A DNA stretch of 17,449 nt from Fervidibacter sinensis (GCA_032161045.1 JAVHTH010000045.1); one strand, 5' to 3'. Shown: positions 5,804 through 13,866, counted from the stretch's first letter. The notes: generated from the letters alone by a model not told the origin. Program-made: numbers and translations.

Positions 5804-8101
5804 GTGGTAAGAAGAAGGTGGTTATTCTTGCTGTTGGGTCTTGTAACAGGATTACTGGGATGTCTTGTAACTGACTCTAACAGCGTCGGTAGCAATCTGG
5901 ATTTTATCCAGCTTGGAGACGAAATTTCTGAAGTAAAGCATAATGTCACTGCCCCTCGAACCCGTATAACCACAGGGGGGCTTAGGGAATTGTGTCGGCA
6001 AATTGAGCCTGGGGGAGAGATCGCTTTCACTTTGCGTTGTGATCCAACTACCCAAAATTACTTGACAGTCAAACTTTGGGGCTCCGACACGCAACCTTGT
6101 CTACTTTTCTTCGCCGATGAAGCTGGAAAGCGTTATGGCAGTTACTTGGGCGAAATACCTGAAATCGCATACAATCGTGGTGAACCAGAGTTTCCCGAAC
6201 GATTCGTGTATGCGACTGTCCCGATCCCGCGAGAACTCACTGAAGGCAAAACTCAAGTCAGGTTAAAGTTGGTCGCAATTGGTTCAGTCGCCCCCTATGC
6301 CCCAATAGAACAACGTGAACGACCGCTTTCAAATCTGTCAAGGGGTATTTACCGCATCTACATACACACAAACCCATTTTTTATGCCTGAACTTGACGAG
6401 AAACAGGGTAAACCACCTTCATCTAAAATGAAGCCGCACAAACCGTTGAGCGAATTAATTATTTTGAACCGTAAACAAATTGACGATGCAGTTGAGCGAT
6501 TGCTGCAGTCTCAGATTTATGGTCTGAGGTGGAAAGAACGAATTGAGAAGGGTGAGATCCCATCGGTTGCTTGGGGAGCGACAGTGAGAGCGAATCCACC
6601 CACAAATTTGACCGGGCAAGTCTTCCTTGATTGGCTTGCGCAGCGGACAACCGACGGTAACTGTGCTGACTTCGGAATTGTCGGGATTTACGCTCGCGCT
6701 TACACTTGGAATGGTTCTAAGTTCTACCGTAATCCAGAATTGATTGATCGCATCGTCGCGGCACTTGATTACTTTGCACGGGCGCAAGGGACTAACGGTG
6801 GCTTCACAGCGCGCCAATGGATTGGGGTGCCAAACCGAGGTCACGGTTGGAGTTGTATTGAAGGCTATGGAACCCGTTGGCTTGCACGGGCATTTCTGGA
6901 AGTGGCGGATGTGTTAAAGGCTAAAGGGATTTTGGATGAACCCATAGATGATGATAACGATCCAAATACGTCACCGCTCCCACGACACAAAGTTTACGCA
7001 CGCATGTTTGCTTTACATCGTGACTATTTGGTTCGTGAAGCGCGTGGTCATGCTACCAACCAAGATTTGTTTCAAATCCAGTCAATGTGGCTTTGCAATG
7101 AAGCACTGCGTCATCTCGCACCACAGGAAGCATGGTCACGAGAAAAGGCTTTGGAGTTTGTCTATTCGGCTGTTGGTCTTGCTCCTGACCTACTTGGCGG
7201 TTTTTGGGTCAGCCCAAAAGGTTTGCCGCTTGAACCTTGGGGGACATTAGGCGGTGGCTATTGCGGAAACTATGGAATTGGATGCGTGCATCTAATCTGC
7301 GAAATGGCAGAACTGACCGATGATGAAAAAGTCAAGGAACAAGCCTTGAAAGCCGTTGAAGCGTTCTCACATTTCTACTACCCAGACATTACTGCTGATG
7401 GATTTCGCTGCTGGCGGAGGGAAGAAGTAATTAGTGCTCGTAACAATTTCTCGCCCGGGCGTGTTGATTACCCTGTCAATTTCTACGCTGCTGCAGTTCT
7501 TAAAAGCCCAATTGCCCTGCGCGCGTTTCAACTTTGGCTTGAGGATGGGAATGAACCGTCTCCTTTAGATTGGCGCAACGCTCATTTTGTCAACATGACG
7601 CTTGGGAGACTTTATTCAGCAAGATATTTTGAGCAACTTTTGACGAAGAAATTGCCGTCGGTAAATGTTAGGCTCTTTATGGAGTCAGGACAGCCCGACA
7701 TGGCTTGGGTTGACGAATGGGGGCACGCTGTTGCAGTGCGACACAAGGATGGAAGCAAGTTGTATGCTTCTCTTCAATGGCGGAGAGGCTTTAAGCCAGG
7801 TGGGAGAAGCCCAAACCATGTCCGAGTCAATAACCTTGCCCGAATTCACTACACGACACCAACAATTGACAGAATTGCGACCATTCTAATGGAAGCACCA
7901 TACGGATTTGGAAAACTTTACATTTGTCGCTACGGTCCGTACTTTATTGCTATGAACCTTACGGATGAGACAGCATATACTGTCCATTCACCGTTTGAAA
8001 GTGAAGCTGTTAGCCTCGTTGATGGCAAGCGAATTAGCCCTCAACAACCTATTCACCTATTGCCCCGAAGCAGCATTGTGCTATACTGTAAAATGCCATG
8101 A
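5804..8101 (+). CDS. Predicted lipoprotein with beta-sandwich and alpha-toroid domains, unrecognised carbohydrate-active candidate
   Basis: I do not recognise a named family. The GTG at 5804 is preferred because AGAGGTG lies 6 nt upstream and it begins a clean lipoprotein signal (MVRRRWLFLLLGLVTGLLGC, lipid Cys20). The ATG at 5777 has no ribosome site and adds 9 residues. About residues 45-190 are beta-rich (NYLTVKLWGSD recalls the sandwich of GH127-like proteins). About 265-600 are helical with paired aromatic/glycine loops as in alpha/alpha toroids: RTTDGNCADFG near 280, HGWSCIEGYGTRW near 347, ARGHATNQDLFQIQ near 413, GGYCGNYGIG near 483. About 620-765 are again beta-rich. This layout resembles polysaccharide lyases and toroid hydrolases; conserved His, Asn, Tyr and Arg could be catalytic, but that is inference. 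It is 45 bp after the prepilins and overlaps the next gene by 4 bp. Confidence 0.7.
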   Translation: MVRRRWLFLLLGLVTGLLGCLVTDSNSVGSNLDFIQLGDEISEVKHNVTAPRTRITTGGLRELCRQIEPGGEIAFTLRCDPTTQNYLTVKLWGSDTQPCLLFFADEAGKRYGSYLGEIPEIAYNRGEPEFPERFVYATVPIPRELTEGKTQVRLKLVAIGSVAPYAPIEQRERPLSNLSRGIYRIYIHTNPFFMPELDEKQGKPPSSKMKPHKPLSELIILNRKQIDDAVERLLQSQIYGLRWKERIEKGEIPSVAWGATVRANPPTNLTGQVFLDWLAQRTTDGNCADFGIVGIYARAYTWNGSKFYRNPELIDRIVAALDYFARAQGTNGGFTARQWIGVPNRGHGWSCIEGYGTRWLARAFLEVADVLKAKGILDEPIDDDNDPNTSPLPRHKVYARMFALHRDYLVREARGHATNQDLFQIQSMWLCNEALRHLAPQEAWSREKALEFVYSAVGLAPDLLGGFWVSPKGLPLEPWGTLGGGYCGNYGIGCVHLICEMAELTDDEKVKEQALKAVEAFSHFYYPDITADGFRCWRREEVISARNNFSPGRVDYPVNFYAAAVLKSPIALRAFQLWLEDGNEPSPLDWRNAHFVNMTLGRLYSARYFEQLLTKKLPSVNVRLFMESGQPDMAWVDEWGHAVAVRHKDGSKLYASLQWRRGFKPGGRSPNHVRVNNLARIHYTTPTIDRIATILMEAPYGFGKLYICRYGPYFIAMNLTDETAYTVHSPFESEAVSLVDGKRISPQQPIHLLPRSSIVLYCKMP

Positions 8102-8820
8102 ATTATTGGAACAAGTTAAACACCGAGATTGTGGCATATATGAAATGTTCGCGTTTAGTTGCTTATAGGCAAAAGATTGCTTGCGAGAAAAAGCGGGAAT
8201 TTCGCGATTGGGACTATTGGGGTAAGCCAATCACGGGTTTCGGTGATTTGAATGCACGAATTATCGTTGTCGGTTTGGCACCTGCTGCTCACGGGGGCAA
8301 TCGCACGGGGCGAATTTTCACTGGCGACAGTTCAGCCCAAACTTTGATGCAGGCACTTCATTCTGTAGGTTTGGCTTCTCAACCCTTTTCCCTGCATCGC
8401 AATGACGGGTTGCAACTTTTCGGCGTTTACATCTCCGCTGTTTGCCGATGTGCCCCACCGAAAAATAAACCCATGCCAGATGAAATTCGCAATTGCTTGC
8501 CTTTCCTTGTGCGCGAGTTTGAACTTTTGAGTGAAGCAAAAGTTGTGGTCGCCTTAGGGCAAATCGCCTTCAACGGGGTTTTGACCGTCATTGAAATGTT
8601 GGCTCAAAAGTTGAAAGTTGAATGGCAATCGCTGAGACCTCGTCCGAAATTTCATCACGGCGCTCATTTTGAACTTCCCAACCCTCGTGGTGGCATTTTG
8701 CACCTGCTCGCTTCCTACCACCCAAGCCGGCAAAACACACAGACAAAGCGTTTGACCGTTGAGATGTTAACCGATGTTTTGGCAAGGGCAACCTTACTGG
8801 CTAACGAAAACAGTTCGTAG
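8098..8820 (+). CDS. Uracil-DNA glycosylase, family 5 (UDGb type)
   Basis: This 240-residue base-excision repair enzyme removes uracil (and related deaminated bases) from DNA. The family-5 motif GLAPAAHGGNRTGRIFTGD at 59-77 forms the uracil pocket, and the C-terminal HPSRQN loop at 208-213 is the DNA-intercalating motif. The N-terminal FRDWDYWGKPITGFGD is also typical. Family members hold a 4Fe-4S cluster with four cysteines. Here C17, C118 (RCAPPKNKP; C116 is adjacent) and C133 are present, but the first ligand of the usual CxxC is Tyr14. The ATG overlaps the previous stop (ATGA) and no ribosome site is visible, so translation is probably coupled. The stop TAG lies within a GTAG repeat. A DNA-repair gene behind a polysaccharide lipoprotein is unexpected functionally. 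Confidence 0.93.
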   Translation: MNYWNKLNTEIVAYMKCSRLVAYRQKIACEKKREFRDWDYWGKPITGFGDLNARIIVVGLAPAAHGGNRTGRIFTGDSSAQTLMQALHSVGLASQPFSLHRNDGLQLFGVYISAVCRCAPPKNKPMPDEIRNCLPFLVREFELLSEAKVVVALGQIAFNGVLTVIEMLAQKLKVEWQSLRPRPKFHHGAHFELPNPRGGILHLLASYHPSRQNTQTKRLTVEMLTDVLARATLLANENSS

Positions 8821-8902
8821 TAAGCCACGAAGCAGCAGCGGGGTGGCGTAAAAATCTCGTTGAGTTTGAACGGCACTTCACTTTCGTTTCGTGCCTTACT
8901 AC
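8817..8902. repeat. Inverted pair of GTAG hairpins (REP/BIME-like)
   Basis: AGTTCGTAGTAAGCCACGAA at 8812-8831 is repeated inverted at 8888-8907 with one mismatch in 20. Each arm begins with GTAG (8817-8820; reverse 8902-8899) and then carries its own hairpin: GCCAC-14 nt-GTGGC (8824-8847) and, on the other arm, GGCAC-14 nt-GTGCC (8872-8895). The single mismatch between arms is exactly the one compensated inside each hairpin. The pair sits between convergent genes and may also stop or stabilise transcripts. Confidence 0.75.
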
Positions 8903-8916
8903 GAACTCACCCTATA

Positions 8917-9045
8917 GGACTTACGCAGTTGATGTCACTTTGTGTAGGGGCGGACGATAGTCTGCCTGAAAACATCTTTTGTAAGAGGTTAAAACCGACC
9001 CTACGGGCGGCTTAGCAGCCGCCCCTACTCTAACTGCGTAACTCC
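8917..9045. mobile_element. MITE-like element with terminal inverted repeats and two inner hairpins
   Basis: GGACTTACGCAGTT at 8917-8930 and its inverted copy AACTGCGTAACTCC at 9032-9045 match at 13 of 14 bases. Inside, GTAGGGGCGG at 8944-8953 is inverted exactly at 9019-9028. Each inner arm forms a hairpin: GGCGGAC-GATA-GTCTGCC (8949-8966, one G-T wobble) and the perfect GGGCGGCT-TAGC-AGCCGCCC (9005-9024). The element is 129 bp with no coding capacity, so it would depend on a transposase elsewhere. No clear target-site duplication is visible. Confidence 0.6.
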
Positions 9046-9071
9046 CCCTAATCACAAAAAATCGTTTGCGC

Positions 9072-11621
9072 TCATTTGCTTTCAAGCGACAAAGCGAGTT
9101 TCATCGCGTAACTCAAATCGGCTCGGCAGACAGGAATGTCAAGTCTTAAGCAAAGTTGTTCGTAGGATGCACCAACTAACCATTTGAAAGCGCGAAAGGC
9201 GTCCAGTGCAAAATCAGGTGGGTCAACGAAATTTTCGCCGTAGTGAACTTGCCGCTCTTCGCCGACAAGATGCCAAGTTGGGCAAAGCAGTTCAAAAGTT
9301 TGCCAAATTTTCTTCGCTGCTTCTGGCACTTCCTTGCGCACCACTGCCGCAACTTCGGGGGTCAAATTGTGAAACAAGGCAATCTTCGCTTTGTGCGGGG
9401 CAATGGCAAAGAACAAGGCATCACCCTTGCCAATGAACTCGTCCCACTCACCAATGTCGCGAAAAATTTTAAGCCGAACTTGCTCGGCACTCCATCGCCA
9501 CCAAGTCAAAAGCGCTTTTTGCGTTGCTTCAACCAGCATTTGTGCTCGCTTCGCTGAGTCAACATCCCCGAACTTTTCTGCAATATGTTGAAAAGCGATC
9601 AACGACGCCAAATACCTGTTTGCGAACAAATCACCGCGTTCCGAGTTCAACCGCCAACCCATTTGTGTGAAGTCATCAAAGCACTGGCGGATTGCCTGCC
9701 ATGATGCCTTAACTCGTTCCCACTCGTCGCACCTTGACGCATAAAGCCAAACTGAGTAAAGGTTTCCGAAAGGATGCGGTTGTGGGTCAACATGCCAACG
9801 CTTCCGCAAATCTTCAGGCAAAATTGCCCGCTCTCGCGGCTCACCTTCGTCCAGAGGATACCAAGCCGCTTTTGTGAACGGCGGATGAAATTTCCACTCG
9901 CCAGCGAGAAAATCTTTGACTTGCTTTTGCAAGTTTTCTGGCAGATGAGGGTAAGCCCACGCCAATGCTTCAAAAAGTTCACCGCTGTCGTCAAAAGCAA
10001 ATTCTCGCCCAGCCAACCCCGGTTCAATACAAAGCGGCATCCATCTCCTTGACAAAATTTCAGTTACAACCGAAGCAAGCCGCTTTTGCAATTGCTCGCG
10101 ACTTGGGACAGGCAGTTTCGGTGCTTGATGCGTTGTGACATTTGTGCCATCAATTCCGATGTCCGTTGCAGGTTGACCTCTTTCGCCCGCGACAATGCAA
10201 AGGATTCTGCTTCCCGTTTGCCAATAAATTCGGTTGCCAACAATAGCAACACCGCCCCTTGCTGGACCATGCCATTCGTTGCGAGCCCAAGGCAAGTTGC
10301 GGAAACCACCCCAACTGTCCCGTTCGCCACAAATCCTGAAAAGTTCACCAGTGCGCAAATTGAAGCCGCTCAATGTCCCTTGATGAACGATGAGCAAGGT
10401 ATCGCGGGCAATGACGAAGTTTTGGCTTTCGTCGGCAGTGCCCCAAAAGGTGTTCCAAGGCGGGGTCATCCCGTGAGCGTGAAAGAGAGGGGTAATGCGA
10501 GAAGTTGTCAAGTCAAGTAAACCCAAAGCCACAAGCAGAGCGACTCCTAAGTTCCAATTGCCGTAGGCGCTTCGGTAAAACACGAGCAAGCGCCCATCGG
10601 GCAAAACTACAGGCGGAGTTCCAACCCCTTGACAACCACCAACCCACAGAACTGGCATCAGTGGAAGTTCCTTCCCTGTTTCTGCATCAAAAACGAAAAA
10701 GGTCTGAGCATCACGATTCTCGCGCAAGTGGTGAACAATTGCCTCTTGTTCCTTTGCCCAAAGTTCTGGTGAGCCTTTCGCTTTCTCGCTTTTCGTCCAT
10801 TCATCAATGGCTTTCCAGTCATCTTTGATCCCAACAACTTGGCAAAGCAGTTGACGGTCACGAGCAATGTGTTGAGCCATGTTTCGGACTGGGTTAGTTC
10901 GGACGATAACGAAAGTTTTGCCGTTCGCTTGAGCGATGACAGGGTAATAATCGCGTGCAGTTTGACCGTTAAGGGGCTCTGAAACCCAAATCAGTTTGCC
11001 AGTTTCGGCGTCAAAGCAACGGACACTCAAATCCTCAGCAGTGGCGAAAACTTTCCCGTTGGCAAATGCTGCGGTTTGCCTGATTGGAACACCGAATGAA
11101 TGACGCCAACGAACTTTGCCTGTCCGCAAATCAACGGCGATGAAGTCACCAGAGCGAGAGCCAATGAAAACGATTGAGTTTGCGATTGTCGGTGAAGCCG
11201 AAAAGCCACCGCCGCCAATGAAAAGCCACCAACGCAATTTGCCTGTTTGGGCGTCAACGGCGTAAAGTGCTCCATCTGCGCTGCCAACGATGACTAAGCC
11301 ATCAGCGCAAGATGGCGAGTGCAAAAATGCACCGTTTGCTTTGAAACGCCATATTGCCTCTCCTGTTTCGGCGTTTAAGGCATACAAACTGCCGTTATGG
11401 GTTGTAATGAAAACTTTGCCAGCATAGACAATGGGTTCAACGCAGGTGCCGATTCGTTCGTTGACGAAATGACGAACCCAAGCGAGGCGGAAAGGTGGAT
11501 TCAACTGGACATCAACATAGCCAGTGCGTTGAACATTGCCCCTCAAAGTTGCCCAATCGCAAAAGGCAAGTTCGGTTGCAAGCGAAACGAAAACCAAGCC
11601 CCAAACTATCGCCTTCCTCAT
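9072..11621 (-). CDS. Secreted PQQ-type beta-propeller protein with C-terminal helical domain
   Basis: The start is placed at the ATG at 11621 (849 residues): AAAGGTGGT lies just upstream and a signal peptide follows (MRKAIVWGLVFVSLATELAF). Residues about 23-485 carry PQQ/BamB-like propeller blades, seen as xDAxTGKxxW repeats: ALNAETGEAIW (81-91), AVDAQTGKLRW (121-131), AVDLRTGKVRW (162-172), CFDAETGKLIW (202-212), FDAETGKELP (311-320) and NLRTGELFRI (421-430). A charged helical insert (about 243-305) interrupts the propeller. About 510-849 is helical and Trp-rich, resembling toroid or TPR-like folds, with no motif I recognise. Propellers of this kind often bind glycans or proteins outside the cell without binding PQQ. 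It is divergent from the rhamnogalacturonan lyase, sharing a 107-bp upstream region, so a role in the same pectin programme is plausible. Confidence 0.75.
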   Translation of the reverse strand: MRKAIVWGLVFVSLATELAFCDWATLRGNVQRTGYVDVQLNPPFRLAWVRHFVNERIGTCVEPIVYAGKVFITTHNGSLYALNAETGEAIWRFKANGAFLHSPSCADGLVIVGSADGALYAVDAQTGKLRWWLFIGGGGFSASPTIANSIVFIGSRSGDFIAVDLRTGKVRWRHSFGVPIRQTAAFANGKVFATAEDLSVRCFDAETGKLIWVSEPLNGQTARDYYPVIAQANGKTFVIVRTNPVRNMAQHIARDRQLLCQVVGIKDDWKAIDEWTKSEKAKGSPELWAKEQEAIVHHLRENRDAQTFFVFDAETGKELPLMPVLWVGGCQGVGTPPVVLPDGRLLVFYRSAYGNWNLGVALLVALGLLDLTTSRITPLFHAHGMTPPWNTFWGTADESQNFVIARDTLLIVHQGTLSGFNLRTGELFRICGERDSWGGFRNLPWARNEWHGPARGGVAIVGNRIYWQTGSRILCIVAGERGQPATDIGIDGTNVTTHQAPKLPVPSREQLQKRLASVVTEILSRRWMPLCIEPGLAGREFAFDDSGELFEALAWAYPHLPENLQKQVKDFLAGEWKFHPPFTKAAWYPLDEGEPRERAILPEDLRKRWHVDPQPHPFGNLYSVWLYASRCDEWERVKASWQAIRQCFDDFTQMGWRLNSERGDLFANRYLASLIAFQHIAEKFGDVDSAKRAQMLVEATQKALLTWWRWSAEQVRLKIFRDIGEWDEFIGKGDALFFAIAPHKAKIALFHNLTPEVAAVVRKEVPEAAKKIWQTFELLCPTWHLVGEERQVHYGENFVDPPDFALDAFRAFKWLVGASYEQLCLRLDIPVCRADLSYAMKLALSLESK

Positions 11622-11728
11622 CTTGACCACCTTTATGCGAAGCAGCGTGTTGTGCAAACCTTTAGGTTGCATTACGAGACATCACCACCAAGTTTGCAGC
11701 GCTGTAAAATCAAGGGCGAGGAGGTGAC
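11622..11728. promoter_or_regulatory. Divergent upstream region of the propeller and PL11 genes, with a quasi-palindrome
   Basis: This 107-bp gap must hold the start signals of both divergent genes. TGCAAACCTTTAGGTTGCA at 11653-11671 is an imperfect palindrome (TGCA and ACCT arms with one bulged A) and could be an operator. No confident -10/-35 pair could be placed for either direction. Confidence 0.3.
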
Positions 11729-13717
11729 ATGATGGGACCAAGGCGAACCTTGCACCGAAAAAGCGCAATTTGTGTGCTCATCTTTGTTGCTGTCCTCATT
11801 TGTGGTTCAATGTTGGCGATAACCTCGTCGCTTGAAAAACCTCTGCCTGTTCGCAAAATGGAGCGGTTGGGACGGGGTATTGTGGCAATTCCAATTGGGA
11901 GCGGACGCGTTTATGTCAGTTGGCGGTTGCTCGCCACTGACCCAGACGATATCGCCTTCAACCTCTACCGTCAAATCGGTAATTCAAGACCTGTCAAGGT
12001 CAACAAGAAACCGATAACCGCAACAACCGATTTTGTTGACGAAGGTGTTGACCTAAGTCGTCCTGTCAAATACTTTGTCCGACCAATTGCCAAGGGTAGG
12101 GAAGGACCGCCAAGCCAACCATTTGCATTACCTTCAAATGCGCCGGCGCAACCGTATATTGCGATTCCGCTCAAGCCGCTTCCCAATCCGGAAGAAAATT
12201 TGTCGGTTCACCGAGTTGGCATTGGCGACCTTGACGGTGATGGTGAATACGATTTCGTTGTCATTAGACCCGCTGGTGGCAGGGACCCGGGAAGAGTCGC
12301 ACCGAGCCCAACAACTTTCAAAGTTGAAGCCTATTTGCGCGATGGCACTTTCCTTTGGCGGATGGATTTGGGTTGGAACATTGAACTTGGCGTCCACTAC
12401 TTCCCGCTCGTTGTTTATGACCTTGATGGCGATGGAAGGGCAGAAATCATTTGCAAGACCGCTGAAGGAACAGTCTTCGGTGATGGAACGAAAATTGGTG
12501 ACACCGACGGCGACGGTCGGACAGATTACCGGAACGAACGGGGGACTGTGCTTGAAGGTCCGGAGTTTTTGTCGGTCATTGACGGGATGACCGGCAAAGA
12601 ACTTGCGAGGGCACCTTGGATTCCTCGTGGTCGCATCTCCGATTGGGGCGACAATTATGGCAATCGGGTTAACCGAAACTTACTCGCCATCGCTTACCTT
12701 GACGGCGTGCGCCCAAGCATTGTTGTCTTCCGTGGCTACTACGCCTTGACAAAAGTTGAGGCATGGGATTACCGCAACCGAAAACTTGTCAAACGGTGGA
12801 GTTGGAGTAACGAGAAATTGCCGAAAGAGTGGTGGGGACAGGGTTACCACAATGTTCGCATCGGTGATGTTGATGGCGATGGCAAGGACGAAATTTTGCA
12901 CGGCTGTATGTTGATTGACGATGACGGTCGTGAGGTTTACACCACTGGCTTGGGTCACGGGGATAGGTTCCACTTGGCAGATATTGACCCTGAGCGCCCG
13001 GGTCTTGAAGTTTTCGCTTGCCACGAAAGCCCTCACGCTTCACGGGGTATGGGAGTTGAACTTCATTGCGCTCGCACTGGGAAAATTCTCTGGGGACCAC
13101 CTGAGCCGACGACGGGCGATGTTGGGCGGGCAATGGCTGCTGATATTGACCCACGATATCCCGGTATGGAATGTTGGGGCGCTGGAGGCGGAGCGAGATG
13201 GCTCTTCAGTGCAAAAGGCGAAGTCATCATATCTTGGCCAGAACACAGGTTGCCGCCTTGCAATTTCGGCATTTGGTGGGACGGGGATTTGCTCCGAGAG
13301 TTGTTAGATGTTTGGCGTGGGACTATGAGGATTGACAAGTGGGATTACGAAAGGGCACAAACTGTCAACTTGCTCACGGCGACAGCACAAGGTGCTTACA
13401 ATGCGCCATTGGCTTACGGTGACATCTTCGGTGACTGGCGTGAGGAAGTCATCGTTTACGCTGACGGCGAATTGAGAATCTACACAACCACCATTCCCGC
13501 CCAAACTCGCTTCTACACCCTCATGCACGACCCAATTTACCGCATTGATGTGGCGCTTCAAACAATGGGTTACATGCAAGCGCCACACACGAGTTTCTTC
13601 CTCGGCGTTGGTATGAAGCAGCCACCGAAGCCCAGAATTTTCACAGCACAAACTGGTCAAGTTGACTTATTTGCCTATTTGCTTTTCATGCCACTGCCTT
13701 GGACCAATGGTCGCTGA
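11729..13717 (+). CDS. Rhamnogalacturonan lyase, PL11 family
   Basis: This 662-residue secreted lyase cleaves the rhamnogalacturonan-I backbone by beta-elimination, like YesW/YesX of Bacillus subtilis. After a signal peptide (hydrophobic core about 12-32), a fibronectin-III-like domain (about 42-140) contains VYVSWRLLATDPDDIAFNLYR. The eight-bladed propeller follows with family-typical calcium-binding loops: GDLDGDGEYDF near 166, DLDGDGRAEI at 231-240, GDTDGDGRTDY near 257 and GDVDGDGKDEI near 380. The PL11 signatures FLSVIDGMTGKEL, YGNRVNRNLLAIAYLDG and GDIFGDWREE are intact. GAGGAGGTG precedes the start; the ATG at 11732 (second Met) has slightly better spacing. Length is near the family norm with no accessory carbohydrate-binding module. 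With the PL10 enzyme it implies attack on both smooth and hairy pectin. Confidence 0.95.
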   Translation: MMGPRRTLHRKSAICVLIFVAVLICGSMLAITSSLEKPLPVRKMERLGRGIVAIPIGSGRVYVSWRLLATDPDDIAFNLYRQIGNSRPVKVNKKPITATTDFVDEGVDLSRPVKYFVRPIAKGREGPPSQPFALPSNAPAQPYIAIPLKPLPNPEENLSVHRVGIGDLDGDGEYDFVVIRPAGGRDPGRVAPSPTTFKVEAYLRDGTFLWRMDLGWNIELGVHYFPLVVYDLDGDGRAEIICKTAEGTVFGDGTKIGDTDGDGRTDYRNERGTVLEGPEFLSVIDGMTGKELARAPWIPRGRISDWGDNYGNRVNRNLLAIAYLDGVRPSIVVFRGYYALTKVEAWDYRNRKLVKRWSWSNEKLPKEWWGQGYHNVRIGDVDGDGKDEILHGCMLIDDDGREVYTTGLGHGDRFHLADIDPERPGLEVFACHESPHASRGMGVELHCARTGKILWGPPEPTTGDVGRAMAADIDPRYPGMECWGAGGGARWLFSAKGEVIISWPEHRLPPCNFGIWWDGDLLRELLDVWRGTMRIDKWDYERAQTVNLLTATAQGAYNAPLAYGDIFGDWREEVIVYADGELRIYTTTIPAQTRFYTLMHDPIYRIDVALQTMGYMQAPHTSFFLGVGMKQPPKPRIFTAQTGQVDLFAYLLFMPLPWTNGR

Positions 13718-13752
13718 GGGATCAAATGATGCCGAATTTATTTGGCACTCAT

Positions 13753-13816
13753 GTAGAGCCCGGTTTTACACCGTGCCGACCGAAAATTTGCGGTGGGGTA
13801 TTAAACCTCGCCCTAC
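13753..13816. repeat. Inverted pair of GTAG hairpins (REP-like), degenerate
   Basis: GTAGAGCCCGGTTTTACACC on the plus strand is roughly inverted at 13816-13797 as GTAGGGCGAGGTTTAATACC; the arms share GTAG, GC, GGTTT and ACC. The first arm folds as GCCCGGT-TTTAC-ACCGTGC with one mismatch. The GTAGGGCGAGG arm belongs to the same subfamily as the hairpin at 16111-16134. The rest of the gap 13718-13866 shows no gene. Confidence 0.5.
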
Positions 13817-13866
13817 AATAACCGGAATTTGTCAAGCGTTGATATGTTGCAAAGGTGGGGCTTGGG

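Noticed and set aside
9647..10520. Long open frames on both strands inside the propeller gene
   Set aside because: They lie within a convincing 849-codon gene and their translations have no domain, start site or compositional support.
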